The notes under the pieces: model-generated | What the model saw: the letters and a program-made list of their open reading frames with translations, nothing else | What the model was told of the DNA's origin: nothing | Databases searched by the model: none | In this document: one piece after another, positions 55,135 through 64,000 of the stretch | How the letters are laid out: every line of letters begins with the position of its first letter | How positions within the stretch are numbered: the first letter of the stretch is position 1 | Translations under genes and position numbers: made by a program | NCBI RefSeq assembly: GCF_003202695.1 | Contig: NZ_QGLL01000009.1 | Coordinates: forward strand, 124,001-188,000 | Direction of reading: 5' to 3' | Length of the DNA stretch: 64,000 nucleotides | DNA from: Bifidobacterium asteroides | GTDB taxonomy: Bacteria > Actinomycetota > Actinomycetes > Actinomycetales > Bifidobacteriaceae

Positions 55135-57876
55135 ATGTCTGCTGAACACCAAGGAATCGTCAATGCCCATCTGACCCCCCTGCCTGACAGGGTGAGCGTG
55201 GATGGCCTGGAGGAAAAGTGGTGCCGCGACTGGGACGAGTCCGGCGTCTACCGCTTCCGTAATACCCGCGAGCGCTCCGGCGTCTACTCCATCGACACCC
55301 CACCGCCCACGGTTTCGGGACACTTGCATGTGGGGCACGTCTTCTCGTACACCCATACCGACGTGATCGCCCGGTTCAAGCGGATGCAGGGATACGACGT
55401 CTTCTACCCCATGGGCTGGGACGACAACGGTCTGCCTACCGAGCGGCGGGTCCAGAACTATTACGGGGTTCGCGTAGACACCTCGCTCAAGTATGATCCG
55501 GACTTCAAGCCCCCCTTCCACGGGACCAAGGGCAAGAAGATCAGCGCCAAGGACCAGGTGCCCGTCTCCCGGCAGAACTTCATCGAGCTATGTGAGGAGC
55601 TGACCGCTGAGGACGAGAAGCTCTTCGAGCGGCTCTGGCGGTCGCTGGGGCTGTCGGTGGACTGGTCGCAGACCTACCACACCATTGGCGAGCATCCCCG
55701 CCGTGTAGCGCAGAAGGCCTTCCTGCGGAACCTGGCCCGGGGCGAGGCCTATCAGAAGGAGGCCCCCGGGCTCTGGGACGTGACCTTCCAGACCGCCGTG
55801 GCCCAGGCTGAACTGGAGTCGCGCGAGTACGACGGCTTCTACCATCGGGTGGCCTTCCGATTCGCGGACGGCAGCCCTATCTACATCGAGACTACCAGGC
55901 CTGAGCTGCTGGCGGCCTGTGGCGCCCTGATCGCCCATCCAGACGACAAGCGCTACCAAAAGTACTTCGGTCAGAAGGTCTACTCCCCTCTGTTCAAGGT
56001 GGAGGTGCCCATTCTGGCCCATCCAGCCGCTGAGATGGACAAGGGCGCCGGCATTGCCATGTGCTGCACCTTCGGCGACGTGACCGACGTGCAGTGGTGG
56101 CGGGATCTGAACCTGCCCACCAGGTCCATCATCCAGCGCAATGGACGAATCGTCATGGACGTGCCGGATTGGATCACCGATGAAGGCGGACGGAAAATCT
56201 TCGAGCAGACCGAGGGCAAGACCACCTTCTCAGCCCGTAAGGTCATCGTGGACGCACTGCGCGAGTCCGGCGACCTGGACGGAGAGCCCAAGCCCACCAA
56301 GCGCATGACCAACTTCTACGAGAAGGGCGACAAGCCACTGGAGATCGTCACCTCCCGTCAATGGTACCTGCGCAATGGCGGCACCGACCAGAAACTCAAC
56401 AAGGAGCTGCTGGGGCGGGGCGAGGAGCTCAACTTCCATCCGGACTTCATGCGGGTGCGCTACAACAACTGGGTCGAGGGGCTGAACGGCGACTGGCTGA
56501 TCTCCCGGCAACGCTTCTTCGGCGTCCCCTTCCCCCTCTGGTACCCGGTCAGGGAGAACGGCGAGACCGACTACGTCCATCCCATCACCCCGGCCGAGGA
56601 CAGGCTCCCCATTGATCCCAGCACCGACGTGCCCGAGGGCTTCGAGGAATCCCAGCGTGACCAGCCCGGCGGATTCACAGCCGAAAAGGACATCATGGAC
56701 ACCTGGGCCACCAGCTCCCTGACTCCTCAAATCGTAACCCACTGGGCCGAACCGAGCGAGGAGGATCAGGCCCTCTTCAAGGCCACCTTCCCCATGGATC
56801 TGCGTCCCCAGGGGCAGGACATCATCCGCACATGGCTCTTCAGCTCCATAGACCGAGCCCACCTTGAGAATGGCTGCCTGCCCTGGAGCGATGCCACCTT
56901 GTCCGGATGGATCCTGGACCCGGACCACAAGAAGATGAGCAAATCCAAGGGCAACGTGGTAGTGCCCGACGAACCCATCAAGAAGTATGGCGCCGATGCC
57001 GTGCGCTACTGGGCATCCTGCGCACGGCTGGGTCTGGATGCCACCTACGACGAGGGACAGATGAAGATCGGTCGCCGTCTGGCCGTCAAGCTCCTCAACG
57101 CTGCCAAGTTCGCCCTGGCCATCGGGCGGGAGGACGAGAGCCATAAGGTCGCCCTGGCAGCAGAGGTCACCTGGAACCCCGCTGACGTAACGGTCCCGCT
57201 GGATCGCGCGGTCCTGGCCAACCTTGCACAGGTGATCGACCAGGCAACCAAGGCCCTCGAAGCCTACGAGCACTCCAAGGCCCTGGAGGCGACCGAATCC
57301 TTCTTCTGGGACTTCTGCGACAACTACATTGAGCTGGCTAAGAACCGTGCTTACGGAACTGCGGATGCCACCGGCAGGACCCCTGACCAGGCCCAGGTGC
57401 TCAGCGCCCGCACGACCCTGGGACTGGTCCTGGACGCTCTCGATCGTCTCCTGGCCCCCTTCCTGCCCTTCGCCACTGAGGAGGCATGGCAGTGGATGCA
57501 CCAGGGGGAAGGGTCGGTTCACCGGGCCTCCTGGCCTCGTTCAGAAGATTACCAGGCAGCTGCCCAGGGCCAGGATCCGGATCTTCTAACCTGGGCAGGC
57601 AGAGCCTTGGCCTCACTGCGCCGCATCAAGTCCGAGGCCAAGGTCTCCATGAAGACCCCCATCCTCTCCGCCTCCCTCAGCGTGGCGCCGGAGGGCCTGG
57701 AAACCGTGAAGGCTGCTCTGGACGATATAGCAGAAGCAGGCAGGGTCACCGGGGATCTGAATTTGGTCGAGGAAGCAGCAGAGTCCGAGTCACCTGGGGC
57801 GACCGACGATGAGTACGGCATCCGGGTAGCCGCTAGCCAACTGGGCGAGCCCCCTGCCAAGAAGCCTCGCAAGTAA
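55135..57876 (+). CDS. valS: Valyl-tRNA synthetase
   Basis: The 913-residue class I synthetase has the HIGH motif as HLHVGHVFS, a long editing (CP1) domain, the KMSKS motif as KKMSKSKGNVV, a helical anticodon-binding domain and a C-terminal arm. The first ATG is used; it has no ribosome-binding site but has a -10-like hexamer 6 bases upstream. A terminator follows. Confidence 0.97.
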   Translation: MSAEHQGIVNAHLTPLPDRVSVDGLEEKWCRDWDESGVYRFRNTRERSGVYSIDTPPPTVSGHLHVGHVFSYTHTDVIARFKRMQGYDVFYPMGWDDNGLPTERRVQNYYGVRVDTSLKYDPDFKPPFHGTKGKKISAKDQVPVSRQNFIELCEELTAEDEKLFERLWRSLGLSVDWSQTYHTIGEHPRRVAQKAFLRNLARGEAYQKEAPGLWDVTFQTAVAQAELESREYDGFYHRVAFRFADGSPIYIETTRPELLAACGALIAHPDDKRYQKYFGQKVYSPLFKVEVPILAHPAAEMDKGAGIAMCCTFGDVTDVQWWRDLNLPTRSIIQRNGRIVMDVPDWITDEGGRKIFEQTEGKTTFSARKVIVDALRESGDLDGEPKPTKRMTNFYEKGDKPLEIVTSRQWYLRNGGTDQKLNKELLGRGEELNFHPDFMRVRYNNWVEGLNGDWLISRQRFFGVPFPLWYPVRENGETDYVHPITPAEDRLPIDPSTDVPEGFEESQRDQPGGFTAEKDIMDTWATSSLTPQIVTHWAEPSEEDQALFKATFPMDLRPQGQDIIRTWLFSSIDRAHLENGCLPWSDATLSGWILDPDHKKMSKSKGNVVVPDEPIKKYGADAVRYWASCARLGLDATYDEGQMKIGRRLAVKLLNAAKFALAIGREDESHKVALAAEVTWNPADVTVPLDRAVLANLAQVIDQATKALEAYEHSKALEATESFFWDFCDNYIELAKNRAYGTADATGRTPDQAQVLSARTTLGLVLDALDRLLAPFLPFATEEAWQWMHQGEGSVHRASWPRSEDYQAAAQGQDPDLLTWAGRALASLRRIKSEAKVSMKTPILSASLSVAPEGLETVKAALDDIAEAGRVTGDLNLVEEAAESESPGATDDEYGIRVAASQLGEPPAKKPRK

Positions 57877-57897
57877 GATTCACAATCTCCAATACAG

Positions 57898-57935
57898 CCG
57901 GGGTGGATCAGCGATAAGGACCACCCCGGTTATTT
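57898..57935 (+). terminator. Terminator after valS
   Basis: CCGGGGTGG (57898-57906) pairs perfectly with CCACCCCGG (57921-57929), followed by TTATTTATCC. Confidence 0.8.
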
Positions 57936-58216
57936 ATCCGTAAGGCCGATTGCACTGCCATAATCAGCACAATCGTCTAATAGGCGGTGACTGCTGACCC
58001 AGCCGATAACCCATCTGCGGGCGGATACTAGGTCACCATCTCCGCGACTTCTCTAGAGCGCAGTATCATCAGACGGCAGGCACGACTCTGCCCGACGCTT
58101 TACAGAGGAGGATTCCTAGGTATTTACAGACAGGGCGGTCTCTCCTCATCGTCAATATTGTAGCCAGCGGTATAAGAAGCCAACCATGCCGTTGACCATT
58201 GTCTCTGATGCGACTC

Positions 58217-58576
58217 TCAGCAGGAGCTGGCCTGACTGGCCAGTCGCTCGTGACCACGCTTGGCGGCATCGGCCACCAAATGCAAATAAGCCTCAGCCAG
58301 GTCAGGATCCAGCCCGCAATCCTCTGCCTTACCCCGCAAGGTCGCCACCTGGGCAGCCTCCCGCTGCAAATCCGCCGAGGCGAATCCCGCTCGAGCCTTG
58401 AGCAGACCGATGCGGCGCGTAACCCGGAACCGCTCCGCCAGCATGGTGACAATGGCGGCATCAATGGTGTCTACATCAGTACGCAGCTCTGCCACCTGAC
58501 GGGCAGCGTCTGCCTGGGGACCATCGCCCTGCACCTGGTCATCGATCACCGTTTCCTCTATGTTCGTTTTGCCCAT
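58217..58576 (-). CDS. Chorismate mutase (AroQ type)
   Basis: The 119-residue all-helical protein has the chorismate mutase pattern: ELRTDVDTIDAAIVTMLAERFRVTRRIGLLKA, then DLQREAAQVATLR and a C-terminal LHLVADAAKRGHERL. It converts chorismate to prephenate for phenylalanine and tyrosine. The frame extends 21 codons further, but the ATG at 58576 lies 8 bases after TAAACT with no ribosome-binding site, so it is taken as a leaderless start. It stands alone between valS and rho. Confidence 0.85.
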   Translation of the reverse strand: MGKTNIEETVIDDQVQGDGPQADAARQVAELRTDVDTIDAAIVTMLAERFRVTRRIGLLKARAGFASADLQREAAQVATLRGKAEDCGLDPDLAEAYLHLVADAAKRGHERLASQASSC

Positions 58577-58584
58577 GGAGAACC

Positions 58585-58590
58585 AGTTTA
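58585..58590 (-). promoter_or_regulatory. Leaderless-type -10 element of the chorismate mutase gene
   Basis: TAAACT lies 8 bases before the ATG at 58576, matching hexamer and spacing of the FKBP gene. Confidence 0.45.
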
Positions 58591-58876
58591 ATCCGGCCCT
58601 TACAGCTTCGACGACCTGGCCCATGATGGAGTTCGACATTGTGCGCTCGAGTGAATACCGGCATCAGAGGGAGTCTTGTCGATGCGGATCGGAAAAGCAG
58701 ACCCTGCCTTACTTACAACTAGTTAGCCATCCACTCCTTGACCGGCAGCACAGGCATGATTCTGCTGGTTATAGCCGGTCTGCCGGCCACGGATCCGCCA
58801 TTGGTTGCATGAGAAAGCTACAAGGTCCAGATGGATCCAATGCACCAAGGTGACTGTCACGCACCACCGCATATGC
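58591..58876. other. Intergenic sequence between rho and chorismate mutase
   Basis: About 290 bp in which I see no gene, tRNA or clear terminator. Confidence 0.5.
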
Positions 58877-58918
58877 ATTGGGCCCCATCCACGAACCGAA
58901 TCGCGAATGGGGTCCAAT
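58877..58918 (-). repeat. Inverted repeat downstream of rho
   Basis: ATTGGGCCCCAT (58877-58888) pairs with ATGGGGTCCAAT (58907-58918), with one G-T pair. It lies 25 bases after the rho stop. No T tract follows on either strand, so it may be a processing or stability hairpin. Confidence 0.5.
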
Positions 58919-58943
58919 AAACGTATCAGGCCTCAGACCCGAG

Positions 58944-60851
58944 TCACTTCTGAGCAAGCATGGACTGGTTGATGGCCGCCAGGAAGTCTCGGTTGGTTGC
59001 GGTCTTCTTCAGCCTAGGCACCAGGGTCTGGTAAGCCTGCTCGGTTTCCATGCCGCCCAGGAGGCGACGCAGACGATAGACCACAGCCAGCTCCTCGGGT
59101 GCGGTGATCAGCTCCTCGCGTCTGGTTCCGGATGCATTGATGTCGATGGCGGGGAACATGCGCTTATCAGCCAGATCCCTGGTCAACCTCAGCTCCATAT
59201 TGCCGGTGCCCTTGAATTCCTCGAAGATGACCTCGTCCATCTTGGACCCGGTCTCCACCAGGGCCGATGAGATGATGGTCAGGGACCCGCCGTTCTCGAT
59301 GTTGCGTGCAGCACCGAAGAAGCGCTTGGGCGGATAGAGCGCCTGCGCGTCCACGCCGCCGGAAAGGATGCGTCCGGAGGCAGGAGCCGAGATGTTGTAG
59401 GCGCGAGCCAGACGGGTCATGGAGTCCAGCAGGACCACTACATCCTGCCCCAGCTCCACCAGGCGCTTGGCCCGTTCGATGGCCAGCTCAGCCACAGTGG
59501 TGTGATCGCTCGCGGGCCGGTCGAAGGTGGAGGAAATGACCTCGCCTTGGACAGTGCGCTCCATGTCAGTGACCTCTTCAGGCCGCTCATCCACTAGGAC
59601 CACCATCAGATGCACCTCGGGGTTGTTAGCGGTGATGGAGTTGGCGATGGACTGCAGGGTCAGGGTCTTGCCGGCCTTGGGCGGCGAAACGATCAGACCG
59701 CGCTGACCCTTGCCAATGGGAGCGACAATGTCGATCAGACGACCAGTGATGTTCTTGGGCTGGGTCTCCATCCGCATGCGCTCCTGCGGATAGAGAGGGG
59801 TCAGCTTATTGAAATGGGGCCGACCGGCAGCTTCTTCAACACTAAAGCCATTGATGGTGTCGATGGCTTGAAGAGGAACGAACTTCTGCCGCTGATTGCG
59901 GTGCTCGCCCTCCCGCGGCGGACGAATGGAGCCATGCACGGCATCGCCCTTACGCAGGCCGTACTTCTTGACCTGGCCCATGGAGATGTAGACGTCGTTG
60001 GGTCCTGGCAGGTAGCCTGAGGTGCGCACGAAGGCGTAGGAATCCAGCACATCCACGATGCCGGCTACGGGGACCAGATCCTCGGGCTTGAAGCTCTCCC
60101 TAGGCTCATAGTCACGATCCCGGACGCTATTGCGGTGGTTGTTGCGGTTGCGCCGGTCGTTACGATCGTTGCGGTCATTGTGATCGCCCCGGTTTCGGCG
60201 ATCATAGCCGTTATGACGGTAGTCGCGCCCATCCTCGCCGCGATCCTCGTAGCTCCGGCGGCGGGGCCGGTCATTCCGTGAGGGCAGAGCTGCCAGAATG
60301 TCGTCCAAATTGCGCACTGAACCGGAACCAGAGCCGCCGCGCTCTTCACTACGCTCACGCTCACTCCGGCCATGACTGGCGTGGGAGCTGCGGGATGAAT
60401 CCATGCTGCGGTGACGACGACGGGATATGACCACGTTCTCGTCGTCGGCTACAGTACGGGGGAATCGGTTCCGACGCTCTGAGCGGTCGTTCTTGTGGTC
60501 GTCAATGCCCAGAACTTCAAAAAGATCTCCAACGGGACGCTCATCCTCGGACCCAGTGGTTGTGGACTTCTGTGCGTCTTGAGCGGAGGGTTTCGTATCC
60601 TGCCCGGCCTGGCCCCTGTCAGCTCCTGTCGGTTGCTGATCGGTGGCCTGGCTCCTCTTAGCCACGGCGGTTGCAGCCTTTGGCTTGCCTACGGTCACAC
60701 CCTCGGGTGCCTCGCCGCCTGAACGGGCCGCCTCGATCGTTTCGATCAGAACCGGCTTGCGCATGCCGGAAATGCCACGCAACCCCAGCTGCCGGGCCAA
60801 TTCCTTGAGTTCGGGCAGCTTCATGGAATGAATATCTTGGCTTGTTGCCAC
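58944..60851 (-). CDS. rho: Transcription termination factor Rho
   Basis: The 635-residue helicase has a Rho N-terminal region ([21 protein letters not shown]), then a ~200-residue insertion rich in Arg, Asp, Asn and Ser ([11 protein letters not shown]-type runs, about 60-260). The RNA-binding OB fold and the ATPase follow: Walker [14 protein letters not shown], Walker [18 protein letters not shown], and the Q-loop region [16 protein letters not shown]. Start is a GTG at 60851 with AAGG upstream. The insertion is typical of actinobacterial Rho and probably binds RNA. Confidence 0.97.
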   Translation of the reverse strand: MATSQDIHSMKLPELKELARQLGLRGISGMRKPVLIETIEAARSGGEAPEGVTVGKPKAATAVAKRSQATDQQPTGADRGQAGQDTKPSAQDAQKSTTTGSEDERPVGDLFEVLGIDDHKNDRSERRNRFPRTVADDENVVISRRRHRSMDSSRSSHASHGRSERERSEERGGSGSGSVRNLDDILAALPSRNDRPRRRSYEDRGEDGRDYRHNGYDRRNRGDHNDRNDRNDRRNRNNHRNSVRDRDYEPRESFKPEDLVPVAGIVDVLDSYAFVRTSGYLPGPNDVYISMGQVKKYGLRKGDAVHGSIRPPREGEHRNQRQKFVPLQAIDTINGFSVEEAAGRPHFNKLTPLYPQERMRMETQPKNITGRLIDIVAPIGKGQRGLIVSPPKAGKTLTLQSIANSITANNPEVHLMVVLVDERPEEVTDMERTVQGEVISSTFDRPASDHTTVAELAIERAKRLVELGQDVVVLLDSMTRLARAYNISAPASGRILSGGVDAQALYPPKRFFGAARNIENGGSLTIISSALVETGSKMDEVIFEEFKGTGNMELRLTRDLADKRMFPAIDINASGTRREELITAPEELAVVYRLRRLLGGMETEQAYQTLVPRLKKTATNRDFLAAINQSMLAQK

Positions 60852-61033
60852 TGTTATAATGCCTTTCCTTCGCTATGCCCAATTAGGCTAGGCAAATAGC
60901 TTGAGAATATTGCGGGGGTGCCGCTCATGAAAATCCGATGCCGACTCGGCTTATCGAACTTCCACAAGCCTACAACGAGCGCACGACCGGTGCAAGAACC
61001 GGCCTGCGTGTCCAAAATTCATAGGCAAACCTC

Positions 61034-61039
61034 TACACT
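61034..61039 (+). promoter_or_regulatory. Leaderless-type -10 element of the TetR gene
   Basis: TACACT lies 6 bases before the ATG at 61046. The upstream ACCGGT-containing direct repeat (about 60988-61007) could be an operator. Confidence 0.45.
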
Positions 61040-61045
61040 GGGCGT

Positions 61046-61708
61046 ATGAATGACCGATCATCTCTGCGTGAACAACGACGGAGCGAATTCGTGACTACGG
61101 CCATGCGGGTCTTCGACCGGAAAGGCGCCGCAAAAACCTCCCTACGCGACGTGATCCACGCCATGAACCACGGCAGGGGCGTAGGAATGAGCGTTTTTTA
61201 TTACTATTTCAACTCTAAAGACGATCTGATAGACGCCTGCGTACGCACCTACCTAGCCTCCTATGTGGACCATGTGGTCGACATTCTGCAGAACCCTGAG
61301 CTAAGTGTTCAAGAGGCGCTGAATGAGATATGCCCGCATCTGATAAGGGCCATCTGGAAGATGGATGTCATCTTTGCGGACAAGGCCAACTGGTACAACT
61401 ACCTGAGCACCAACAGCAGTGTGATGGAGGGCTTCGTCAAGCAGATCATCGATCCTCTGACCAAGGCCCTGGATCGCTGGCTGGATCGGGGCGACCTGCC
61501 GCAGACCACGCTGACACGGACAGCAGACACCCGTACCGTAGCCTGGCTGATGGCCGACGGTCTTTCATCCATCGTCAGCAACGGCAGAGGAGCCGCCGGC
61601 CACCCGCAGATCAGAGAGATCGTCCGCCAACGTGTCCGCGAAAGCGTGGCCTTCTTCTCGCAGCTTCTCGGCCTGCCCTTGAAAGCGCCGGCCATCGCCC
61701 TGTCGTAA
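61046..61708 (+). CDS. TetR family transcriptional regulator
   Basis: The 220-residue protein has an N-terminal TetR helix-turn-helix (FVTTAMRVFDRKGAAKTSLRDVIHAM, then MSVFYYYFNSKDDLIDACV), with the usual Tyr/Phe-Lys core. A helical ligand-binding domain follows, with no readable specificity. It is divergent from rho, and the FAD oxidoreductase gene converges on it. Target genes are unknown; self-regulation is possible. Confidence 0.9.
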   Translation: MNDRSSLREQRRSEFVTTAMRVFDRKGAAKTSLRDVIHAMNHGRGVGMSVFYYYFNSKDDLIDACVRTYLASYVDHVVDILQNPELSVQEALNEICPHLIRAIWKMDVIFADKANWYNYLSTNSSVMEGFVKQIIDPLTKALDRWLDRGDLPQTTLTRTADTRTVAWLMADGLSSIVSNGRGAAGHPQIREIVRQRVRESVAFFSQLLGLPLKAPAIALS

Positions 61709-61713
61709 AGGCA

Positions 61714-61742
61714 AAGCCCCCGAACCACATGGCCGAGGGCTT
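61714..61742. terminator. Terminator between TetR and FAD-oxidoreductase genes
   Basis: AAGCCCCCG and CGAGGGCTT form a stem with one bulge between these convergent genes. T tracts are weak on both strands. Confidence 0.45.
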
Positions 61743-61769
61743 GAAATCAAATGAAGACTTGGGCCCCGG

Positions 61770-63359
61770 CTACTTCTCCTCGTGATAGGACTTCTCGGTG
61801 TTGACGTTCCAGACATTGGTCTTATCGGCACGCCCCGATTTGATGTTGGCCACGGCTTCCATGGACGTGGCCATGGAGTGGTCCTGGTTGTTGTAATGGT
61901 GCTGCCCGTTGCGGCCTACGCAGTAGAGGTTGCCGAAGGAGTCCAGCCATTTGACCAGCTCCGGCATTTGGGCGTAGGTGTCGAAGTAGGCCGGGTAGGC
62001 CTTGACCACCCGCTCTCGGTGCGAGTCCAGCACATCGGCAGGACCGTTGATGATACCCATCCTCGTGAGCTCCTTGATGGCGAATTCAGTGGTCTGCTCA
62101 TCGCTCATGCTCCAGAAGTCATCGCCTTCCTCGCAGAAGTACTCCAGACCGATCCAAACGGTGCCATCCACGTTCTTGACCATATAGGGACTCCAGTTGT
62201 TGAAGATCTGGATACGGCCCATCTTGTAGCCGGGGTCCTGCACATAGATCCAGCAGTCGGGCACAATGGGCGGATCGCCCAGGGTCTTGATCGAGGTGGT
62301 GTTGCGGATGCGCAGGTGGCGGACCAGCAGGCCAACGGTCACGAAGTCGCGGTAGGGCAGGCCCTGAGCCACCCTGACCATTTCCTTATCGGTGGAAGGC
62401 TCCTCATGGGCGATGGCCTCCACCAGATCCTTGATGGGCATGGAGGAGATGATCTGATCGGCCTGCAAGGTCACCTCCCTGCCATCGGCGTTGCGGTAGA
62501 TCACGCCGGTCATGCGGCCATCGCTCTGGGTCAGCCCGACCACGCGGGCATCAGTGATCACATGGACTCCATGCTCCACATTGCGACGCTCCACAGTCTC
62601 CCAGAGCTGCCCTGGACCCAGCTTGGGATACCAGAACTCTTCAATAAGGCTGGTCTCGACCTGATGAGCGTCGCGCTTCTTGGGCAGAAGCTTTTGGAAG
62701 GCGTTCTTGAGCACGCCCATGATGCTGAGCCCCTTGACCCGCTGGGCACCCCAGTCAGCACTGATCTCGCGAGGATGGCGTCCCCAGAGCTTTTCGGTGT
62801 AGCCCTCGAAGAACATGGAGTAGAGCTTGCGGCCGAAGCGGTTGATATAGAAGTTCTCCAGATTGTCTTCAGGCAGCTTGTGGACGACGGACTTCAGATA
62901 GCTGAACCCGGCCTGCATAGTCAGCTTGAAGCCCAGGGCCCTGAGGGTGTTGACCGTCAAAGAGATGGGATAGTCGAAGAAGTGGTGGTTCCAGTAGATT
63001 CTGGAGACGCGGTGCCGTTTGAGCATGACCCTGTCGGTCTTCTCCGGGTCGGGGCCGCCGGGCTCCAGATCGTGATGGCGACCGAGTTTTTTATCGTCAT
63101 AGGAGGGCGCTCCCTGCAGAGGCAGGACCTCCTTCCACCAGTCCATGATCCGGTCATCCTTGGAGAAGAACCGGTGGCCGCCGATGTCCATGCGGTTGCC
63201 GTTGTGCCGAACCGTGCGGGAAATGCCGCCAAAGGCATCAGTGGCCTCCAGCACGGTGACGTCATAATGCTCGTCGCCGCCGTCCTTGACCAGTTCCCAT
63301 GCCGCCGTCAAGCCGGCGGGCCCTCCGCCGATGACGATCACGGACTGCTTGCGCTCCAT
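61770..63359 (-). CDS. NAD(P)/FAD-dependent oxidoreductase (UDP-galactopyranose-mutase/protoporphyrinogen-oxidase-like fold)
   Basis: The 529-residue flavoprotein has a Rossmann FAD motif at the start (VIVIGGGPAGLTAAWEL), a second FAD contact (EATDAFGGISRTV), RMDIGGHRFFSK, and a C-terminal YCVGRNGQHHYNNQDHS region typical of mutase-like and amine-oxidase-like flavoproteins. Members of this group often sit in cell-surface polysaccharide gene sets. The reaction is unknown. AGGAGG lies 6 bases before the ATG at 63359; the 28-codon longer frame is rejected. Confidence 0.85.
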   Translation of the reverse strand: MERKQSVIVIGGGPAGLTAAWELVKDGGDEHYDVTVLEATDAFGGISRTVRHNGNRMDIGGHRFFSKDDRIMDWWKEVLPLQGAPSYDDKKLGRHHDLEPGGPDPEKTDRVMLKRHRVSRIYWNHHFFDYPISLTVNTLRALGFKLTMQAGFSYLKSVVHKLPEDNLENFYINRFGRKLYSMFFEGYTEKLWGRHPREISADWGAQRVKGLSIMGVLKNAFQKLLPKKRDAHQVETSLIEEFWYPKLGPGQLWETVERRNVEHGVHVITDARVVGLTQSDGRMTGVIYRNADGREVTLQADQIISSMPIKDLVEAIAHEEPSTDKEMVRVAQGLPYRDFVTVGLLVRHLRIRNTTSIKTLGDPPIVPDCWIYVQDPGYKMGRIQIFNNWSPYMVKNVDGTVWIGLEYFCEEGDDFWSMSDEQTTEFAIKELTRMGIINGPADVLDSHRERVVKAYPAYFDTYAQMPELVKWLDSFGNLYCVGRNGQHHYNNQDHSMATSMEAVANIKSGRADKTNVWNVNTEKSYHEEK

Positions 63360-63497
63360 GCCAACCTCCTGAAAACCGTATGAAATCATCACCACTGTAC
63401 CCGGATCGTCCCCGGCCGGAGACTGACGAGGAACTTCCCACACGAATTCCCGCCATTGCGTGGAATAAACGTGATGATGCTGGCCCTTGCGCGCTGT

Positions 63498-63812
63498 TTA
63501 GCCCAGCGAGTCAGGGATGTCGATGTCTGTCTTTTGCACTTCCTCCACATTGACGTCCTTGAAGGTGACGATGCGGACGTTCTTGACGAACCTGCTGGAC
63601 CGGTAGACGTCCCAGACCCAGGCATCGGTCAGCCGAACGTCAAAGTAGACGTCCTGCCCAGCGGATCGGACATTGAAATCCACCTTATTGGCCAGGTAGA
63701 ACCGCCGCTCGGTTTCGACCACGTAGGTGAACAGCTTGATTACATCCCGGTACTCGCGGTACAGAGCCAGTTCGGCATTGGTCTCGTAGTTGTCGAGATC
63801 CTCGGCACTCAT
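63498..63812 (-). CDS. DUF2469 family protein
   Basis: The 104-residue protein begins MSAEDLDNYETNAELALYREYRDV, then VVETERRFYLANKVDF, and ends in an acidic tail. This is the DUF2469 pattern, common and conserved in actinobacteria, of unknown function. The ATG shares one base with the stop of the upstream gene (TGATG) and GGAGG lies just before it, so they are coupled. Note: I give the start motif in two parts only for identification. Confidence 0.88.
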   Translation of the reverse strand: MSAEDLDNYETNAELALYREYRDVIKLFTYVVETERRFYLANKVDFNVRSAGQDVYFDVRLTDAWVWDVYRSSRFVKNVRIVTFKDVNVEEVQKTDIDIPDSLG

Positions 63813-64000
63813 CAGCTACCTCCATTCGCGCGATCACGGCCATGGCCAAGCGTACGCCACCAGGCGCGCTTGGAACGCTTGGACTCAGCCGACCCATAGG
63901 CCCAATCCGACGCTGTATGCTCCTCGCCAGACTGCTCAACAACCGATCCTGCAGAGCCTGATTCCTCCTGCGCTGTCTCAGAGTCCGTCTGACCAAGGCC
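63812..64000 (-). CDS. C-terminal fragment of an unidentified gene cut by the window edge
   Basis: One minus-strand frame is open from the window end to a TGA at 63814-63812, giving about 62 residues. They are rich in Glu, Ser, Gly and Ala and end in a basic stretch with WWRTLGHGRDR. The stop overlaps the DUF2469 start, as expected of a real upstream gene. In other actinobacteria DUF2469 often follows ribonuclease HII or signal peptidase genes, but this acidic tail does not identify either. No function is assigned. Confidence 0.6.
   Translation of the reverse strand, partial: GLGQTDSETAQEESGSAGSVVEQSGEEHTASDWAYGSAESKRSKRAWWRTLGHGRDRANGGS

Noticed and set aside
58877-58918. Rho-independent terminator for rho
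   Set aside because: The stem is good, but no T tract follows on either strand; listed as an inverted repeat only.
60140-60200. Short degenerate repeats resembling a CRISPR or minisatellite
   Set aside because: They encode the RND-type runs of the Rho insertion, lie inside the open frame and have no regular spacer length.
61782-63383. 533-residue plus-strand frame opposite the FAD oxidoreductase
   Set aside because: Antisense shadow with no family motif. The minus-strand frame has FAD motifs and a ribosome-binding site.

Overview
The window is a chromosomal segment of a high-GC Gram-positive bacterium, most likely a Bifidobacterium or close relative. This rests on the actinobacterial forms of several proteins: NusG with a long acidic N-terminus, Rho with an Arg/Asp/Asn-rich insertion, RNase E/G with a long charged N-terminus, NucS next to the ATP synthase operon, a GlnR-type regulator and a DUF2469 protein. 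Local orders also fit (tRNA-Trp-secE-nusG-rplK-rplA; argS-lysA-hom-thrB; rplU-rpmA-obg-proB). A pyruvate oxidase gene is unusual for the genus and hints at an oxygen-tolerant, possibly insect-gut, lineage; that last step is inference. There is no CRISPR array, transposase, integrase or phage module.

Layout. 0-1.2 kb: 3' part of a PucR-type regulator. 1.2-3.8 kb: ribosomal proteins L1 and L11, NusG, SecE and tRNA-Trp. 3.9-13 kb: aminotransferase, proB, obg, L27/L21, RNase E/G and dapE. 13-14.1 kb: AEC transporter. 14.1-21.4 kb: the aspartate-family block argS-lysA-hom-thrB, ending in a Maf-Nudix fusion. 21.4-24 kb: RidA, pyruvate oxidase, tRNA-Arg. 24-29.2 kb: CYTH protein, thioredoxin-like/TPR protein, a lipoprotein/membrane-protein pair and an FKBP lipoprotein. 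29.2-32.5 kb: polar amino-acid ABC transporter. 32.8-34.2 kb: NrdH and NucS. 34.2-41.4 kb: the complete F1Fo ATP synthase operon atpBEFHAGDC. 41.5-42.8 kb: metA and initiator tRNA. 42.9-48.6 kb: a more variable stretch with a coiled-coil DUF2130 protein, an orphan gene in an AT-richer patch, an aldo/keto reductase, an EcsC-like protein and a frameshifted gene. 48.6-51.8 kb: ppa, DUF3290/YetF pair, and mntP behind a structured leader. 52-57.9 kb: glnR, nth, an orphan family-5 solute-binding protein, valS. 58.2-64 kb: chorismate mutase, rho, TetR regulator, FAD oxidoreductase, DUF2469 and a cut-off gene.

The most striking regulatory pattern is how many first genes of transcription units have a -10 hexamer (TAnnnT type) only 6-9 bases before the start codon and no Shine-Dalgarno sequence. 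I count thirteen such leaderless candidates. Operon-internal genes instead carry clear purine-rich ribosome-binding sites. This rule also decided several start codons below. Other points worth checking: the mntP leader whose closing stem contains the start codon, the Maf-Nudix fusion, the pyruvate oxidase, the epsilon subunit without its C-terminal domain, NucS with a long acidic linker, and the single-frameshift gene next to ppa. I did not find a clear undescribed multi-gene system; most of the window is core metabolism and information processing.
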